In this document: positions 1-9,089 of the stretch, piece after piece | Position numbering within the stretch: the first letter of the stretch is position 1 | Layout of the letters: each line of letters begins with the position of its first letter | Assembly (NCBI GenBank): GCA_016869715.1 | Contig: VGDM01000005.1 | Coordinates: forward strand, 1 to 64,000 | Reading direction: 5' to 3' | DNA: 64,000 nt | Source: Alphaproteobacteria bacterium | GTDB lineage: Bacteria > Pseudomonadota > Alphaproteobacteria > Acetobacterales > Acetobacteraceae | The notes under the pieces: model-generated | Database searches by the model: none | What the model was told of the DNA's origin: nothing | Seen by the model: the letters and a program-made list of their open reading frames with translations, nothing else | Position numbers and translations under genes: made by a program

Positions 1-3
1 GTC

Positions 4-29
4 AAAGCCGAGGCTCGAGAGGCTTTTTT
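4..29 (+). terminator. Possible intrinsic terminator at window edge
   Basis: The arms AAAGCC and GGCTTT are separated by 11 nt and run into a T tract. It would end a plus-strand transcript entering from outside the window. The stem is short and the upstream gene is not visible. Confidence 0.4.
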
Positions 30-111
30 GCTGCATGGGGGTCGCGCTCAAGGGATGAATGACCGAGGCACAATAGACTCAGAAAATCAATCATAGACCA
101 AGAGGGCAGGA

Positions 112-333
112 TTAAATCAAAGGCTCCTTAAGCCTGGCCCACTGCGCATCATCCGGCTTGCCATCGGCGAGATTGTTCACGTAAATGCCGGTCTTGTCCT
201 TGACGAGATCCGCAACCTCCTGTGTGCCCTTGCCGAGCGCACTCCGGAAAAGGCTTCCCAAAACGTCGAGACCGCGTAGCGCGAAGGCCGTTCCGATGGC
301 GGCTACGGCGGCGGCAATCAATTATACGGGCAT
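112..333 (-). pseudogene. Small phage-like (holin-type) remnant
   Basis: A short reading frame of about 70 codons has an Ala-rich hydrophobic N-terminus and a tail with the motifs VADLVKDKTGIYVNNL and DDAQWARLKE. This style is common in small phage membrane proteins, and holin-type is my best guess from general resemblance. The ATG with a purine-rich upstream stretch (GGAG) is at 331-333, but the frame meets TAA at 322-324 after only three codons. Translation could restart only at the TTG at 319-321. No other phage gene is near, so I treat it as a broken remnant. Confidence 0.35.
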
Positions 334-543
334 GATGGTACTCGCTTCTCCATGGTTTTTGTTTAAGGATGGACGTTATCTATTACTGATAGTTACAGCA
401 AGCATTGTCCCATGAAAGTTTTTCAAGCGTCTTCAGGCGGCACCCGCTATCGGAAGCGCCCCTTGTTTTTCACGCAAGCCAGGGTTCCAGAAGCGCCCGT
501 TTTGCGGCAGGCTAAGCCCCTCAGCATGGGGGCGACCATCCAA

Positions 544-735
544 ATGACCGAAGAAGAAATCCTGGCCCGCGCGGCGGGCTTTACCGCGGGCCTGAAAGCC
601 CATCCCAAGGAAGTGGCGGAAGCCATTGCCTCGGCCCGCCGCATCGCTGGCGCCTTTAAGGCCCCGGCCAATGAAACCGCTGAACCCATGCCGGCCTATG
701 CCGCGCCCATCTCCGCCAAGGGATCACGCGCATGA
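544..735 (+). CDS. AtzG-like (DUF4089-type) small amidase partner
   Basis: This 63-residue protein overlaps the next gene by four bases (ATGA). It is a short helical protein with an acidic/proline tail (ETAEPMPAYAA), the size and style of AtzG/GatC-like subunits. In the cyanuric acid pathway AtzG binds the amidase AtzE and stabilises it. I chose the ATG at 544 because the sequence upstream in the same frame (from 412) is basic and low-quality, unlike the rest. The assignment rests on size, composition and strict coupling to an amidase. The substrate cannot be read from sequence. Confidence 0.6.
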   Translation: MTEEEILARAAGFTAGLKAHPKEVAEAIASARRIAGAFKAPANETAEPMPAYAAPISAKGSRA

Positions 736-2126
736 AGGCGTTGCATGAGCTTTCGCTGACCGAAGCCTCAGCCGGCATTGCGCGGCGACGGTTTTCCCCG
801 GTCGAATACCTTGATGCGCTGCAGGCGCGCGCCGAAGACGTGGGTGGCAAGGTCAATGCCATTGTGCGCCCCTTATGGGATGAAGCCCGCGCGCAGGCCG
901 TGAAGGCCGGGCGGCGCATTCCCCGTAGCGGGCCGCGCTCCGCGTTGGATGGCCTGCCGGTTGGGCTTAAGGACATTATTGATATCGCAGGGCACCCCAC
1001 CACCTGCCATTCGCGCATTCTGCTCGATAATCAGAAAACCGCCGATGCGGCGGTGGTCACGAAGCTGCGCTCGGCGGGAGCGATTTTTCCGGCCAAGCTC
1101 GCAACCCATGAATTCGCCATTGGCGGCCCGGCCTTCGACCTGCCCTTCCCGCCGGCGCGCAACCCTTGGAATACAGCGCATCATCCGGGGGGGTCTTCTT
1201 CCGGTTCCGGCGCGGCAGTGCGCGCCAATATCCTGCCCGCGGCGCTTGGTACGGATACGGGCGGTTCCGTGCGCCACCCCGCCAGCCATTGCGGCATTGT
1301 CGGCATGAAGGCAACTTATGGGCTGGTGTCGCGGCGCGGTGTGTTCCCCTTGGCCTTCACACTTGATCATGTGGGGCCCATGACGCGCACGGTGGCCGAT
1401 AATGCGCTGCTGCTTGGCATGATGGCCGGGCATGACGCGCTTGATCCCGGCAGTGCGGCGCATAAGCCCGAAAACTATGCGCGGCAGATGAAAAAGGGGC
1501 TCCGCGGCCTCACCATCGGTTATGTGCGGCATTTCCATGAGAAGGATCAGCCGGCCTCAGCCGAAATGGCCGCGTCCTTGGATGCAGCCGCCAAGCTGAT
1601 GGGCAAGGAAGGGGCGAAGATCAAGGCCATCACCTTGCCGTCACTCAATGAATTCGCTGGCGTCAATCGCGCCATTCTGATGGCGGAAGCCGCTGCCATT
1701 CACGGCAAATGGCTGCGCGAAAGGCCGGGCGATTACGCGAACCTCACGCTGCGCCGCCTGTTACCCGGGCTTTTCATGCGTGCCGAGGATTATGTGCAGG
1801 CACAGCGCCGCCGCCGCGAATTGGTCGCCGCCGTTGAGGCCGCCTTTGCCGAGGTTGATCTGCTGCTGACCGCATCTTCCATGGATGTGGCCTGCAAGAT
1901 TGATGATTCGGAAGCGGTGGAACTGACTTATCCGCGCCAGGCGCGCACGCCCTTCAATGTCACGGGCCATCCGGCGCTGACGATGATGTGCGGCCTCTCG
2001 AAGCTTGAGGGCCTGCCGCTGTCCTTGCAATTGGTCGGCCCAAGCTTTGGGGAGGCTGCGATCTACCGCGCTGCCGAAGCCTATGAACGCGCTGCACCCT
2101 GGAAGGGTCTGCGCCCGGCGCTGTAG
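732..2126 (+). CDS. Amidase signature family enzyme (AtzE/GatA-like)
   Basis: This 464-residue cytoplasmic hydrolase should cleave a C-N amide bond. The Ser-cisSer-Lys triad is visible: Lys80 in GLPVGLKDIID, cis-Ser155 in HPGGSSSGSGAA, and nucleophile Ser179 in GTDTGGSVRHP. The family core continues through GIVGMKATYGLVSRRGV and DHVGPMTRTVADNA. Length is normal for the family. It is translationally coupled to the AtzG-like gene, so the pair probably forms a heteromeric amidase. GatA is unlikely because no gatC or gatB lies here. The true substrate (amide, biuret-like compound or other) is unknown. Confidence 0.9.
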   Translation: MKALHELSLTEASAGIARRRFSPVEYLDALQARAEDVGGKVNAIVRPLWDEARAQAVKAGRRIPRSGPRSALDGLPVGLKDIIDIAGHPTTCHSRILLDNQKTADAAVVTKLRSAGAIFPAKLATHEFAIGGPAFDLPFPPARNPWNTAHHPGGSSSGSGAAVRANILPAALGTDTGGSVRHPASHCGIVGMKATYGLVSRRGVFPLAFTLDHVGPMTRTVADNALLLGMMAGHDALDPGSAAHKPENYARQMKKGLRGLTIGYVRHFHEKDQPASAEMAASLDAAAKLMGKEGAKIKAITLPSLNEFAGVNRAILMAEAAAIHGKWLRERPGDYANLTLRRLLPGLFMRAEDYVQAQRRRRELVAAVEAAFAEVDLLLTASSMDVACKIDDSEAVELTYPRQARTPFNVTGHPALTMMCGLSKLEGLPLSLQLVGPSFGEAAIYRAAEAYERAAPWKGLRPAL

Positions 2127-2134
2127 GCCCGCGC

Positions 2135-3658
2135 ATGATCTTGACGAGCTTCATTGATCGACGCTGGCGCCATCCGGCGCTGGTGCCTTTGATGTTTTTG
2201 GTGCTCGCGCTTTTGTTGCGGAGCTTTTCTTTCGTTGCCGCCGTGATTGACACGGATGAGGGGCTATACATGCTCCAGGCGCGGGAATGGCTGGATGGAC
2301 ATTGGCCCTTTGTCGCGGTCTGGGACATGCACCCGGTTGGCGCAGCGGCGATCTTCGCTGTCGTCATGGCGATTTTCGGCGATGATATCTGGGTGCTGCG
2401 CATCCTTGGCGCGGTTTGCGTCGCGGCAACGGCGTCGGCGTTGTTCCATGCGGTGCGCTATGCTGGCGGATCACCCGCGCTTGGGCTGGCGGCGGGCGTT
2501 TTCTATGTCGCGCATACCGGGCTTTTGGGCGGGCTTGCCACCAATACGGAGATTCTTTTCGCGCCGCTGGTCGGCTGGGCCATGGCACTTGGCCTGCGAG
2601 GCGCCGTGGATGCCTTGGAACGTGGAAAAGCACCGCGCTGGCACCACATGGTGGTGATGGGGGGGCTGATCGGGTTTGCCCTCACGCTCAAGCCCGTCAC
2701 GTTTTTTGAAGGCGCGCTCGCCTGGTTGATCCTGGTGCTGCCCGCGCTGCGGCTTGGGCTGATCAGCCTGCCGCGCCTGGCTGCCATGGCGGCGACCTAT
2801 GCCCTGCTTTGCGCATTGCCGACATTGCTCTTTGCCTTGGCTTATGCGTTGCGCGGTGAGTTTCAGCCCTTCCTGGAAGGCGCATTCCTCTCCCCGCTCC
2901 GTTACGCGGGTGCTCGGTTGAGTGCGGCGGATTCCTTCCGCTTTGCGCTGGTGGCGGCCCTGTTGCTGCTTTGGGCCTTTCTGCTTGCCGTCCCGGCTTT
3001 GATACGCCCACGCAATCGACAAGGGCCGCTCGCACGGCTTCGGCAATTTGGCATGATCTGGTTCGTGGCCGCGACTTTCGCGGTGGTGCTGCCGGGGCAA
3101 TTCTATCAGCATTATTTTCTGATCTGGCTTTTGCCATTGTCGGTGCTGGCGGCGCTCGGCGCACGGCAATTGGCGCGATACCTCCGTCCGGGCATGGTGG
3201 TTATCGGCTTTCAAGTGCTGATCGGTGCGGTCGCCTTGGATGCTTGGCGCGTGGCGGCCTTGCCCAGGCTTGATCGCGGCATTGGCCTGGGCGCGCCGGA
3301 CCCCGTACGCCGCACTGCCGCTGCCGTGCGCGCCGAGATTGATCCGGGCGACCCGATCTGGGTCGTGAATTATCATCCGGTCATTTATGTGCTGGCCGAT
3401 GCCGCCGTATCCACGCGCTATGCCTTTCCAGCGCATCTCGCGGGGCCTTTCTATCGCGTGACGGGCATTGATTCTTACGCTGAAATCACGCGCATTCTGG
3501 AAAGCCATCCGCGTATACTGGTGATTGATCGTGGTTGGTGGCCGAATGTGCGCCGCCGTGCTGCGATATTGATCGAAGCCGCGCTGGATGAGCAGTATGA
3601 TTTGGTTGCATCCATCCCAGAAGAACGCGGCCCGGTGGAAATCTGGCGCTTGCGATAA
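2135..3658 (+). CDS. GT39/ArnT-like polytopic glycosyltransferase
   Basis: This 507-residue integral membrane protein has roughly 10-12 hydrophobic segments. The first is followed by an acidic periplasmic loop, VIDTDEGLYMLQARE, then WPFVAVWDMHPVG. A loop Asp-Glu pair after helix 1 is the hallmark of PMT/ArnT-type (GT39/GT83) lipid-linked sugar transferases. The soluble C-terminal region after about residue 385 resembles the periplasmic domain of these enzymes. It starts 8 bp after the amidase stop but has no obvious functional link to it. Acceptor and sugar donor cannot be inferred. Confidence 0.75.
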   Translation: MILTSFIDRRWRHPALVPLMFLVLALLLRSFSFVAAVIDTDEGLYMLQAREWLDGHWPFVAVWDMHPVGAAAIFAVVMAIFGDDIWVLRILGAVCVAATASALFHAVRYAGGSPALGLAAGVFYVAHTGLLGGLATNTEILFAPLVGWAMALGLRGAVDALERGKAPRWHHMVVMGGLIGFALTLKPVTFFEGALAWLILVLPALRLGLISLPRLAAMAATYALLCALPTLLFALAYALRGEFQPFLEGAFLSPLRYAGARLSAADSFRFALVAALLLLWAFLLAVPALIRPRNRQGPLARLRQFGMIWFVAATFAVVLPGQFYQHYFLIWLLPLSVLAALGARQLARYLRPGMVVIGFQVLIGAVALDAWRVAALPRLDRGIGLGAPDPVRRTAAAVRAEIDPGDPIWVVNYHPVIYVLADAAVSTRYAFPAHLAGPFYRVTGIDSYAEITRILESHPRILVIDRGWWPNVRRRAAILIEAALDEQYDLVASIPEERGPVEIWRLR

Positions 3659-3673
3659 TCAGCAGGGCGAAAA

Positions 3674-3697
3674 CGTCACCAGCCATTCCTGGTGACG
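3674..3697 (-). terminator. Intrinsic terminator of carD
   Basis: A perfect 9-bp stem (CGTCACCAG / CTGGTGACG) has a 6-nt loop. Read on the minus strand it is followed by TTTT, so it serves carD. It lies in the gap between the convergent GT39-like gene and carD and may work weakly both ways. Confidence 0.7.
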
Positions 3698-3704
3698 CCA
3701 TCGG

Positions 3705-5228
3705 TCATTGCGCTTCACGCATTGGCGCGGGCGCTTCCTTGGCGGCTGAATCGCGCGATCCAGCCGCGCCGGAACGCAGCACTACCATCAGCTTTTCAAT
3801 CGCGGTTGGCTTGTCACAAAGGTCAATCGCCGCGGCTTCGGCAGCCAGGCGATCCAGCGCTAATTCATAGATCTGGCGTTCGCTGAAAGATTGGTCGGGC
3901 TGGCCAGCATTGCGGAACAGGTCGCGCACCACTTCGGCAATCTGCACAGGATCACCTGAATTGATCTTTGCCTCATATTCCTGGGCGCGGCGGGACCACA
4001 TGGTGCGCTTGATGCGCGCGCGGCCCTTAAGCGTATCCATGGCCGGCTTGAAGCTTTCCGTGGTGCAAAGCTTGCGGAGCCCCGAAGATGAGGCCTTGTT
4101 CACCGGCACACTCAGTTTCATCCGATTTTCCTCAAAGGTCACTTCAATGACCTGGAGGGAATAGCCGGCAGCCTCCACGGTGCGGATGCCCTGCACCGTG
4201 CCCACGCCATGGGTTGGGTAGACGACATAATCGCCCGTCTTGAATTCCTGTTTCGGGGCGGCGGGCGGTTTGGGCGAAGACGACATCGGCATTCCAGGAC
4301 GAGGCGGCCCACCGCCCGGCGGGCGCATCCCTAATTGAACATTTGGGCGCATGGTAGGTGGCGGCGGAGAAAGCGGCGAAATACTGGGCGGCGGTGCGGG
4401 GCGCGGTGCCGGCGCAGGCGCAGGTGGCGTGACCATGGCCACGGCCGGCGCCTGGATCAGCGCGGGCTTCGGCGCCACGGGTGCAGGGCTTGGCACTTTC
4501 TGCAAGCCAGAGGCCGGGGCTCCCGGTTCAGATTTGGCTTCGCCCACGGGCGCAGGCTTGGCCTTGGATTTTGGGGCGGGCTTGGCGGCTGCGGGCGCAG
4601 CCTCGGTCACTAGGGCGGCGGCGGGGGCCTTAGCCGCCCGGGGGGCAGGCTTGGCCGGCGCTTCAGCAGCAACGGGCACAACGGGCTTCGTGGGCTTGGC
4701 CGGTGCCTTATTGGTCGGCAGCGCTGGCTTCGCGACGGGCTTTTCAACCCTAGCGGGCGCCGCGGGCTTGGCGGGGGCGGGTGCCGCTTTCGCCTTAGCG
4801 AGCGCCGGGGCAGCGGCCTTGGGCGCCGCTTTGGGCGCAGGCTTCATAGCGGGCTTGGCGGCAGGCTTCGGCGCAGGCTTGGCGGCCGGTTTCGCAGCGG
4901 CCTTGGGGGCCGGCTTGGCGGCAGGCTTGCTCGGAGGCTTGGGCGCTGCCTTGCCAGCACGCTTGGGCGCTGGCTTGGCGACAGGCTTCGCGGCAGATTT
5001 CGCGGCCGGTTTGGCCGCTTGCTTCGCAACCCTTTTCGCAACAAGCTTCTTCACAGATTTCGGCGCCACCTTCTTATTGGGCTTCGTGGCCGCCCTTGCC
5101 TTGGCGGAGGATTTCTTGGCGGCCGGCTTCGCCGCCGATTTCGCCTTGCTGGCCGGCTTCTTGGCCGTGGCACGGGCCGGCTTGGCGCGGCCCTTGGCGG
5201 ACGCCTTGGACACTGGCTTGCGTGTCAT
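3705..5228 (-). CDS. carD: CarD/CdnL-type RNA polymerase-binding regulator with long basic tail
   Basis: The last 180 residues (from about 328) form a complete CarD/CdnL protein. The RNAP-interacting Tudor-like domain is FKTGDYVVYPTHGVGTV through EENRMKLSVPVNK, and the helical DNA-interacting domain contains RTMWSRRAQEYEAKI. Such proteins stabilise the open promoter complex, notably at rRNA promoters. The first 327 residues are not part of the family core: a Lys-Ala-Pro repeat region like histone H1 tails, grading into a Pro/Gly/Ala linker. Usual alphaproteobacterial CdnL length is about 160-180 residues. It sits downstream of helicase/S4/fdxA, a conserved alphaproteobacterial neighbourhood. 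Confidence 0.93.
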   Translation of the reverse strand: MTRKPVSKASAKGRAKPARATAKKPASKAKSAAKPAAKKSSAKARAATKPNKKVAPKSVKKLVAKRVAKQAAKPAAKSAAKPVAKPAPKRAGKAAPKPPSKPAAKPAPKAAAKPAAKPAPKPAAKPAMKPAPKAAPKAAAPALAKAKAAPAPAKPAAPARVEKPVAKPALPTNKAPAKPTKPVVPVAAEAPAKPAPRAAKAPAAALVTEAAPAAAKPAPKSKAKPAPVGEAKSEPGAPASGLQKVPSPAPVAPKPALIQAPAVAMVTPPAPAPAPRPAPPPSISPLSPPPPTMRPNVQLGMRPPGGGPPRPGMPMSSSPKPPAAPKQEFKTGDYVVYPTHGVGTVQGIRTVEAAGYSLQVIEVTFEENRMKLSVPVNKASSSGLRKLCTTESFKPAMDTLKGRARIKRTMWSRRAQEYEAKINSGDPVQIAEVVRDLFRNAGQPDQSFSERQIYELALDRLAAEAAAIDLCDKPTAIEKLMVVLRSGAAGSRDSAAKEAPAPMREAQ

Positions 5229-5368
5229 GAAAACAGGACTCCCAAAGCAGAACCTGGGCCAGCGCGACCCGGTTGAGAATGCAGAGCATCATCCCCGGAA
5301 GACAGCTGGGCGGAACCAGTGCTGGAAATGACGAAGAATCTCGTTAACACAAAAAGCGCTTCGGGTCA

Positions 5369-5393
5369 CCCGCCCACATGGCTATAGGGCGGG
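5369..5393 (-). other. Hairpin between fdxA and carD
   Basis: CCCGCCC (5369-5375) pairs perfectly with GGGCGGG (5387-5393) across an 11-nt loop, in the 216-nt gap between fdxA and carD. On the minus strand, about 15 nt further on, comes GCTTTTTG, so it may be a leaky terminator of fdxA. Nothing else coding is visible in this gap, which presumably also holds the carD promoter. Confidence 0.45.
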
Positions 5394-5444
5394 GATTCAT
5401 GACCATTGCGGTCAGATATTTGCCCCCTATCGGCGCAAAACCGC

Positions 5445-5777
5445 TCAGGGCTTGCCGGGATTGGGGCTGAGCAGCGCCTGTTTGCCGGGCTTGCCCTTCC
5501 AGTCATCCGCATCCGCCGGCGCCTCACCCTTGCGGGTGATATTGGGCCATTGCCGGGCATAATCCCGGTTCAGTTCCACCCAGGGGGTCGCATTGTCGTC
5601 GCTATCGGGCAGGATGGCCTCGGCTGGGCATTCCGGTTCGCAGACGCCGCAATCTATGCATTCATCCGGGTGGATTACCAGCATGTTTTCGCCGACATAG
5701 AAGCAGTCCACCGGACAGACCTCCACACAATCCATGTATTTGCAGTTGATGCAATTTTCGGTGACGACATAGGTCAC
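5445..5777 (-). CDS. fdxA: Seven-iron ferredoxin FdxA
   Basis: This 110-residue cytoplasmic electron carrier has one [3Fe-4S] and one [4Fe-4S] cluster. The Cys pattern matches Azotobacter FdI shifted by one: Cys9, Cys17 and Cys50 for the 3Fe cluster, and Cys21, Cys40, Cys43 and Cys46 for the 4Fe cluster (CVEVCPVDC and [12 protein letters not shown]). The C-terminal half, [19 protein letters not shown], is the usual FdxA extension. It sits between the S4-protein gene and carD. The redox partner is not evident from the neighbourhood. Confidence 0.95.
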   Translation of the reverse strand: MTYVVTENCINCKYMDCVEVCPVDCFYVGENMLVIHPDECIDCGVCEPECPAEAILPDSDDNATPWVELNRDYARQWPNITRKGEAPADADDWKGKPGKQALLSPNPGKP

Positions 5778-5875
5778 TGGCGCGATTCCCTGGTGCTGAG
5801 TCTGTCCAAAACCGAGCGGAAAATGGCCGCGTCAGACATTTTAGACAAGGTGGCTTGACGCATAGCAGTCAAGAT

Positions 5876-6166
5876 TCAGGTGAGGACCTCATAAAGCGTC
5901 TGCGCCTCGCTGGCCGGGCCGCGCCGTTCGGCCAGGGCGCGGACGCGCCAGAGGATGATCTGCCCCGAAGCCCCCTGCCCCATCGCCAAGGTCAAAACAT
6001 CGCCAGGACGGAGCTTGGCATGGGGCTTGTCGGTCGGTTGGCGATTGATCCGCACCACGCCCCTTTCCACCTGTCGCGCGCATTCCGCCCGCGTCTTGCG
6101 AAAGCGCGCGCACCAGAGCCAGGCATCCAGCCGCTGATAATCCCGCCCTTCCGCCTCGGCCGCCAC
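5876..6166 (-). CDS. S4-domain RNA-binding protein (HslR/Hsp15-like)
   Basis: This 96-residue protein has the S4 RNA-binding fold at residues about 10-60: QRLDAWLWCARFRKTRAECARQ followed by GVVRINRQPTDKPHAKLRPGD. Hsp15 (HslR) of E. coli binds stalled 50S subunits carrying peptidyl-tRNA, and this may do the same. It begins 10 bp after the helicase stop, so the two are probably co-transcribed, which points to RNA or ribosome work for both. Confidence 0.85.
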   Translation of the reverse strand: MAAEAEGRDYQRLDAWLWCARFRKTRAECARQVERGVVRINRQPTDKPHAKLRPGDVLTLAMGQGASGQIILWRVRALAERRGPASEAQTLYEVLT

Positions 6167-6176
6167 CGCCCCTTGC

Positions 6177-8990
6177 TCAATCCTTCTTGAGTTTCAGGGC
6201 AACGAGCACCGCAAAGGGGCTATCAGGGCGCGGCATGGGCGGCAGGGAGACGCGATCCTCACGCGGCGGGCGAGGGCCGCGCGGGCGGTCATTGCCGCCC
6301 TGCTGGCCGTAATGCTGGCGCTGCTGCTGTTGCTGCTGCCCGCCTTCGGGCTTCGGGCGGCGATCCGGGCGATGATCTGGCCGGCGTTCCGGGCGCTGCT
6401 GTTCGGGCGGCGCCTGATCGGGCGCCACACCTTCACCTGGCGCGGCTTCCTGCCGGCGCTGATCGGGCCGAGGGCCTCGGCGATCCTTCCGCCGGTCATC
6501 CCGGCGCGGGCCTTGGTGTTGGCGTGGTTCAAAGCGGGGCGCGCGCTGCTGGCCGATGCGCGCGGGCGCGGGCGGGCCGAAGTTTTTCTCATCGAGCGTT
6601 TCCGCCGGGATCAGGTGGAAGCCCATGGCCTCCAGCACGGGGCAGAGGTTTTCGCCCTTGATCCCAAGCCGGCTCGCCAGATCGCCCGGCAGCAGGGCAG
6701 GCGATTTGCGCGTCAGATGGCCCAATTCGCCGGCAATGCGTTCCGCGACATCAAGCCGCAGCAAAACGGGGCCAGAGGGCAGCCAGCCCATCGTCTCGGC
6801 AAAGCCACGCGGCCAATCGGCGGGCGGTGCCACGGCGATCAGTCCGCCCGAGGGCAGTTTCGGCGTTTCAATGCCCCTGAGCAACGACCAAAGCTGCGCG
6901 CGCAACGCCATGGCGCGCGGCTTCAAGGCTTCCGGCACGTAAAGCGCATAGCGCCCGGCGCGAATGCCAATGCCCTTCAGCTTCTGGCGGAGGTCAGGGC
7001 GGATGTCGCCATCCGTTGCCCCCATGGCGAGGCCCAATTCCTCCCGCAGGCGATAGGCTGGGCCGCGCAGGGTATTATCCTCGCTGGCCTTCTCTTCGGC
7101 CACGAAAATCGCGCCAAGATCGCGTTTCACCAAAGCCTCGATCCAGGTAGCGAGGCGCGCACGAATACGCTCACGCTGCGCGCCATCGAGAAATTCTGAG
7201 GGCAATACCTCAATCAGCGGCTTGCCGGGTTCGGAACCGGGCTTCAGCTTCGCCACTTCTGCAATATCGCCAAGGCCCGCGGGCATATTGGGTGCGTGGG
7301 CATGGGCCCAGGTTACGGCGTGCTGCGGTGTGAGCGCAAAAGCCTCATCCTTCGCGGCTTCCAGCATGGCCACACGGCGTGGGATTTCAGCGCCCAGCGC
7401 GCGGCGTGCGGCACGCAGCACCACGCGGCGTTCTTCTTCCTTCACCGCTGCCGCATCGGGTTCAAACAGGAAGCCCTTCACATGGCCGACCGGATGGCCT
7501 TCCACCACCACTTCGCCGCGGCGCGTGACGGCGGAGAGCAATTCCTCATCGCTTTCATCAAGCGCCCTGATCAGATGCGCCGCGCGGCGGTCCACAAAGC
7601 GCGCGGTCAGGCTTTCGTGCAACGCGTCCGAGACCATGTCTTCAACGCGCCGTGCATCCGCCTGTAAGCCAGCGGCATCATCCAGCCAATCGGCGCGGGC
7701 GGCGATATAGGACCAGACGCGAATGCCCGAAAGCCGCGCCATCAGCGTATCAAGATCACCTTCCGTCATGCCAAGCTGCGCGAGCGATGACGCGACCCAA
7801 TCGCGCGGCAGGCGGCCTTCGCGCGCCAGATGCGTGAAAATCCGCGCGCAAAGCCGCGTGTGGCTATCATCCGCAAGCTTGCGGAAATCCGGCACCTGGC
7901 AGGCTTCCCATAATAGCCGCAGGCGCGATGCGGTATCCGCGAGGCCACGGATTTCTTCTTCGCGCACCAGCATGGAAAGCGTGATGTGGTCAACCGCATC
8001 ATGGCCCTTGGCGAGGCCAGGCTGCGGCGCCGGCGCGCCAAGCGCATCAAGCAAATTCTCGACCGATGAGAAATCCAGATCGGCATTGCGCCAAGCCAAG
8101 GTCTTCAGTGCTTCAAAGGCATGGGTTTCGATCTGCGTGATGATCTCATCATCCAGAACCGGCGCATCCGCCGTGGTGCCGAAAGTGCCATCACGCATGC
8201 CACGCCCAGCGCGACCGGCGATTTGCGCAATTTCCTGCGCCGTCAGCGCGCGCGGCTGATGGCCGTCAAACTTATTGAGTGCGGCAAGGGCGACATGGTC
8301 CACATCCATATTGAGGCCCATGCCAATCGCATCTGTCGCAACCAGGAAATCCACTTCCCGGTTTTGATAAAGCGCGACCTGAGCATTGCGCGTGCGCGGC
8401 GAAAGCCGGCCCATCACAACTGCGCAGCCACCGCGCCGGCGGCGCACGGCTTCGGCAATGGCGTAGACTTCCTGCGCGCTGAAAGCGACAATCGCGGAAC
8501 GTGCCGGCAGGCGCGACAGCTTGGCGGGGCCGGCGTAGGTCAGTTGCGACAAGCGCGCGCGGGTTTCAATCTCGGCACGCGGGATCAGGCGGCGGAGCAA
8601 GGGCGCAATGATCTCCGCCCCCAGAAACATGGTCTCCACCATGCCACGCGCATTGAGCAGCCGATCAGTAAACACATGCCCGCGATCCGGGTCCGCGCAA
8701 AGCTGGATTTCATCCACGGCGAGGAATTCCACCGGCCGATCCAGCGGCATGGCTTCCACCGTGCACGCAAAATACTTCGCCTCGTGCGGCACGATCTTTT
8801 CCTCACCAGTGATGAGCGCGACGAAGCGCTCACCCTTCATCGCCACCATGCGATCATAATTTTCACGCGCCAGCAGCCTGAGCGGAAAGCCGATACTGCC
8901 CGAGGCATGGGCGAGCATCCGCTCAATCGCGAGGTGGGTCTTGCCGGTATTGGTCGGGCCGAGGATGGCGCGAACCCTGGGTTCGAACAT
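6177..8990 (-). CDS. SUV3-like (MgpS-type) RNA/DNA helicase
   Basis: This superfamily 2 helicase has about 937 residues. Walker A is GPTNTGKTHLAIERM near the N-terminus. The DEAD-box equivalent is FLAVDEIQLCADPDRGHVFTD. Motif VI is QIAGRAGRGMRDG. The last 130 or so residues are disordered, rich in Arg, Pro and Gln with a poly-Gln run, suitable for nonspecific RNA contact. I start at the ATG at 8990 (MFEPRVRAILG), where similarity to the family begins. Upstream in-frame ATGs at 9056 and 9131 would crowd the divergent MFS promoter. The mitochondrial relative SUV3 works with an RNase in RNA decay; the bacterial role is less clear. Confidence 0.88.
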   Translation of the reverse strand: MFEPRVRAILGPTNTGKTHLAIERMLAHASGSIGFPLRLLARENYDRMVAMKGERFVALITGEEKIVPHEAKYFACTVEAMPLDRPVEFLAVDEIQLCADPDRGHVFTDRLLNARGMVETMFLGAEIIAPLLRRLIPRAEIETRARLSQLTYAGPAKLSRLPARSAIVAFSAQEVYAIAEAVRRRRGGCAVVMGRLSPRTRNAQVALYQNREVDFLVATDAIGMGLNMDVDHVALAALNKFDGHQPRALTAQEIAQIAGRAGRGMRDGTFGTTADAPVLDDEIITQIETHAFEALKTLAWRNADLDFSSVENLLDALGAPAPQPGLAKGHDAVDHITLSMLVREEEIRGLADTASRLRLLWEACQVPDFRKLADDSHTRLCARIFTHLAREGRLPRDWVASSLAQLGMTEGDLDTLMARLSGIRVWSYIAARADWLDDAAGLQADARRVEDMVSDALHESLTARFVDRRAAHLIRALDESDEELLSAVTRRGEVVVEGHPVGHVKGFLFEPDAAAVKEEERRVVLRAARRALGAEIPRRVAMLEAAKDEAFALTPQHAVTWAHAHAPNMPAGLGDIAEVAKLKPGSEPGKPLIEVLPSEFLDGAQRERIRARLATWIEALVKRDLGAIFVAEEKASEDNTLRGPAYRLREELGLAMGATDGDIRPDLRQKLKGIGIRAGRYALYVPEALKPRAMALRAQLWSLLRGIETPKLPSGGLIAVAPPADWPRGFAETMGWLPSGPVLLRLDVAERIAGELGHLTRKSPALLPGDLASRLGIKGENLCPVLEAMGFHLIPAETLDEKNFGPPAPARIGQQRAPRFEPRQHQGPRRDDRRKDRRGPRPDQRRQEAAPGEGVAPDQAPPEQQRPERRPDHRPDRRPKPEGGQQQQQQRQHYGQQGGNDRPRGPRPPREDRVSLPPMPRPDSPFAVLVALKLKKD

Positions 8991-9089
8991 GCGGGGGTCA
9001 ATGTCCAAGAAAGAAAAACGCGACGCTCCGTGACATGATGCGTCGCGCTTGTCCATGGTGGCGGCTACGGGCAGGGTGGCGGGCCTGTG

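Noticed and set aside
4245-5228. DNA-level tandem repeat or CRISPR in the carD tail
   Set aside because: Units are irregular in length and sequence; repetition follows the Lys/Ala/Pro codons, not a fixed repeat-spacer pattern.
4351-5331. 326-codon plus-strand ORF over carD
   Set aside because: It is the antisense of the Lys/Ala/Pro repeat tail of CarD; low-complexity Ala/Gly product with no family features.
5778-5875. Small gene between fdxA and the S4 gene
   Set aside because: No frame with a start and coding character; likely just the fdxA leader.
6312-7199. 295-codon plus-strand ORF over the helicase
   Set aside because: Antisense of a GC-rich gene; frame mirrors helicase codons and has no domain.
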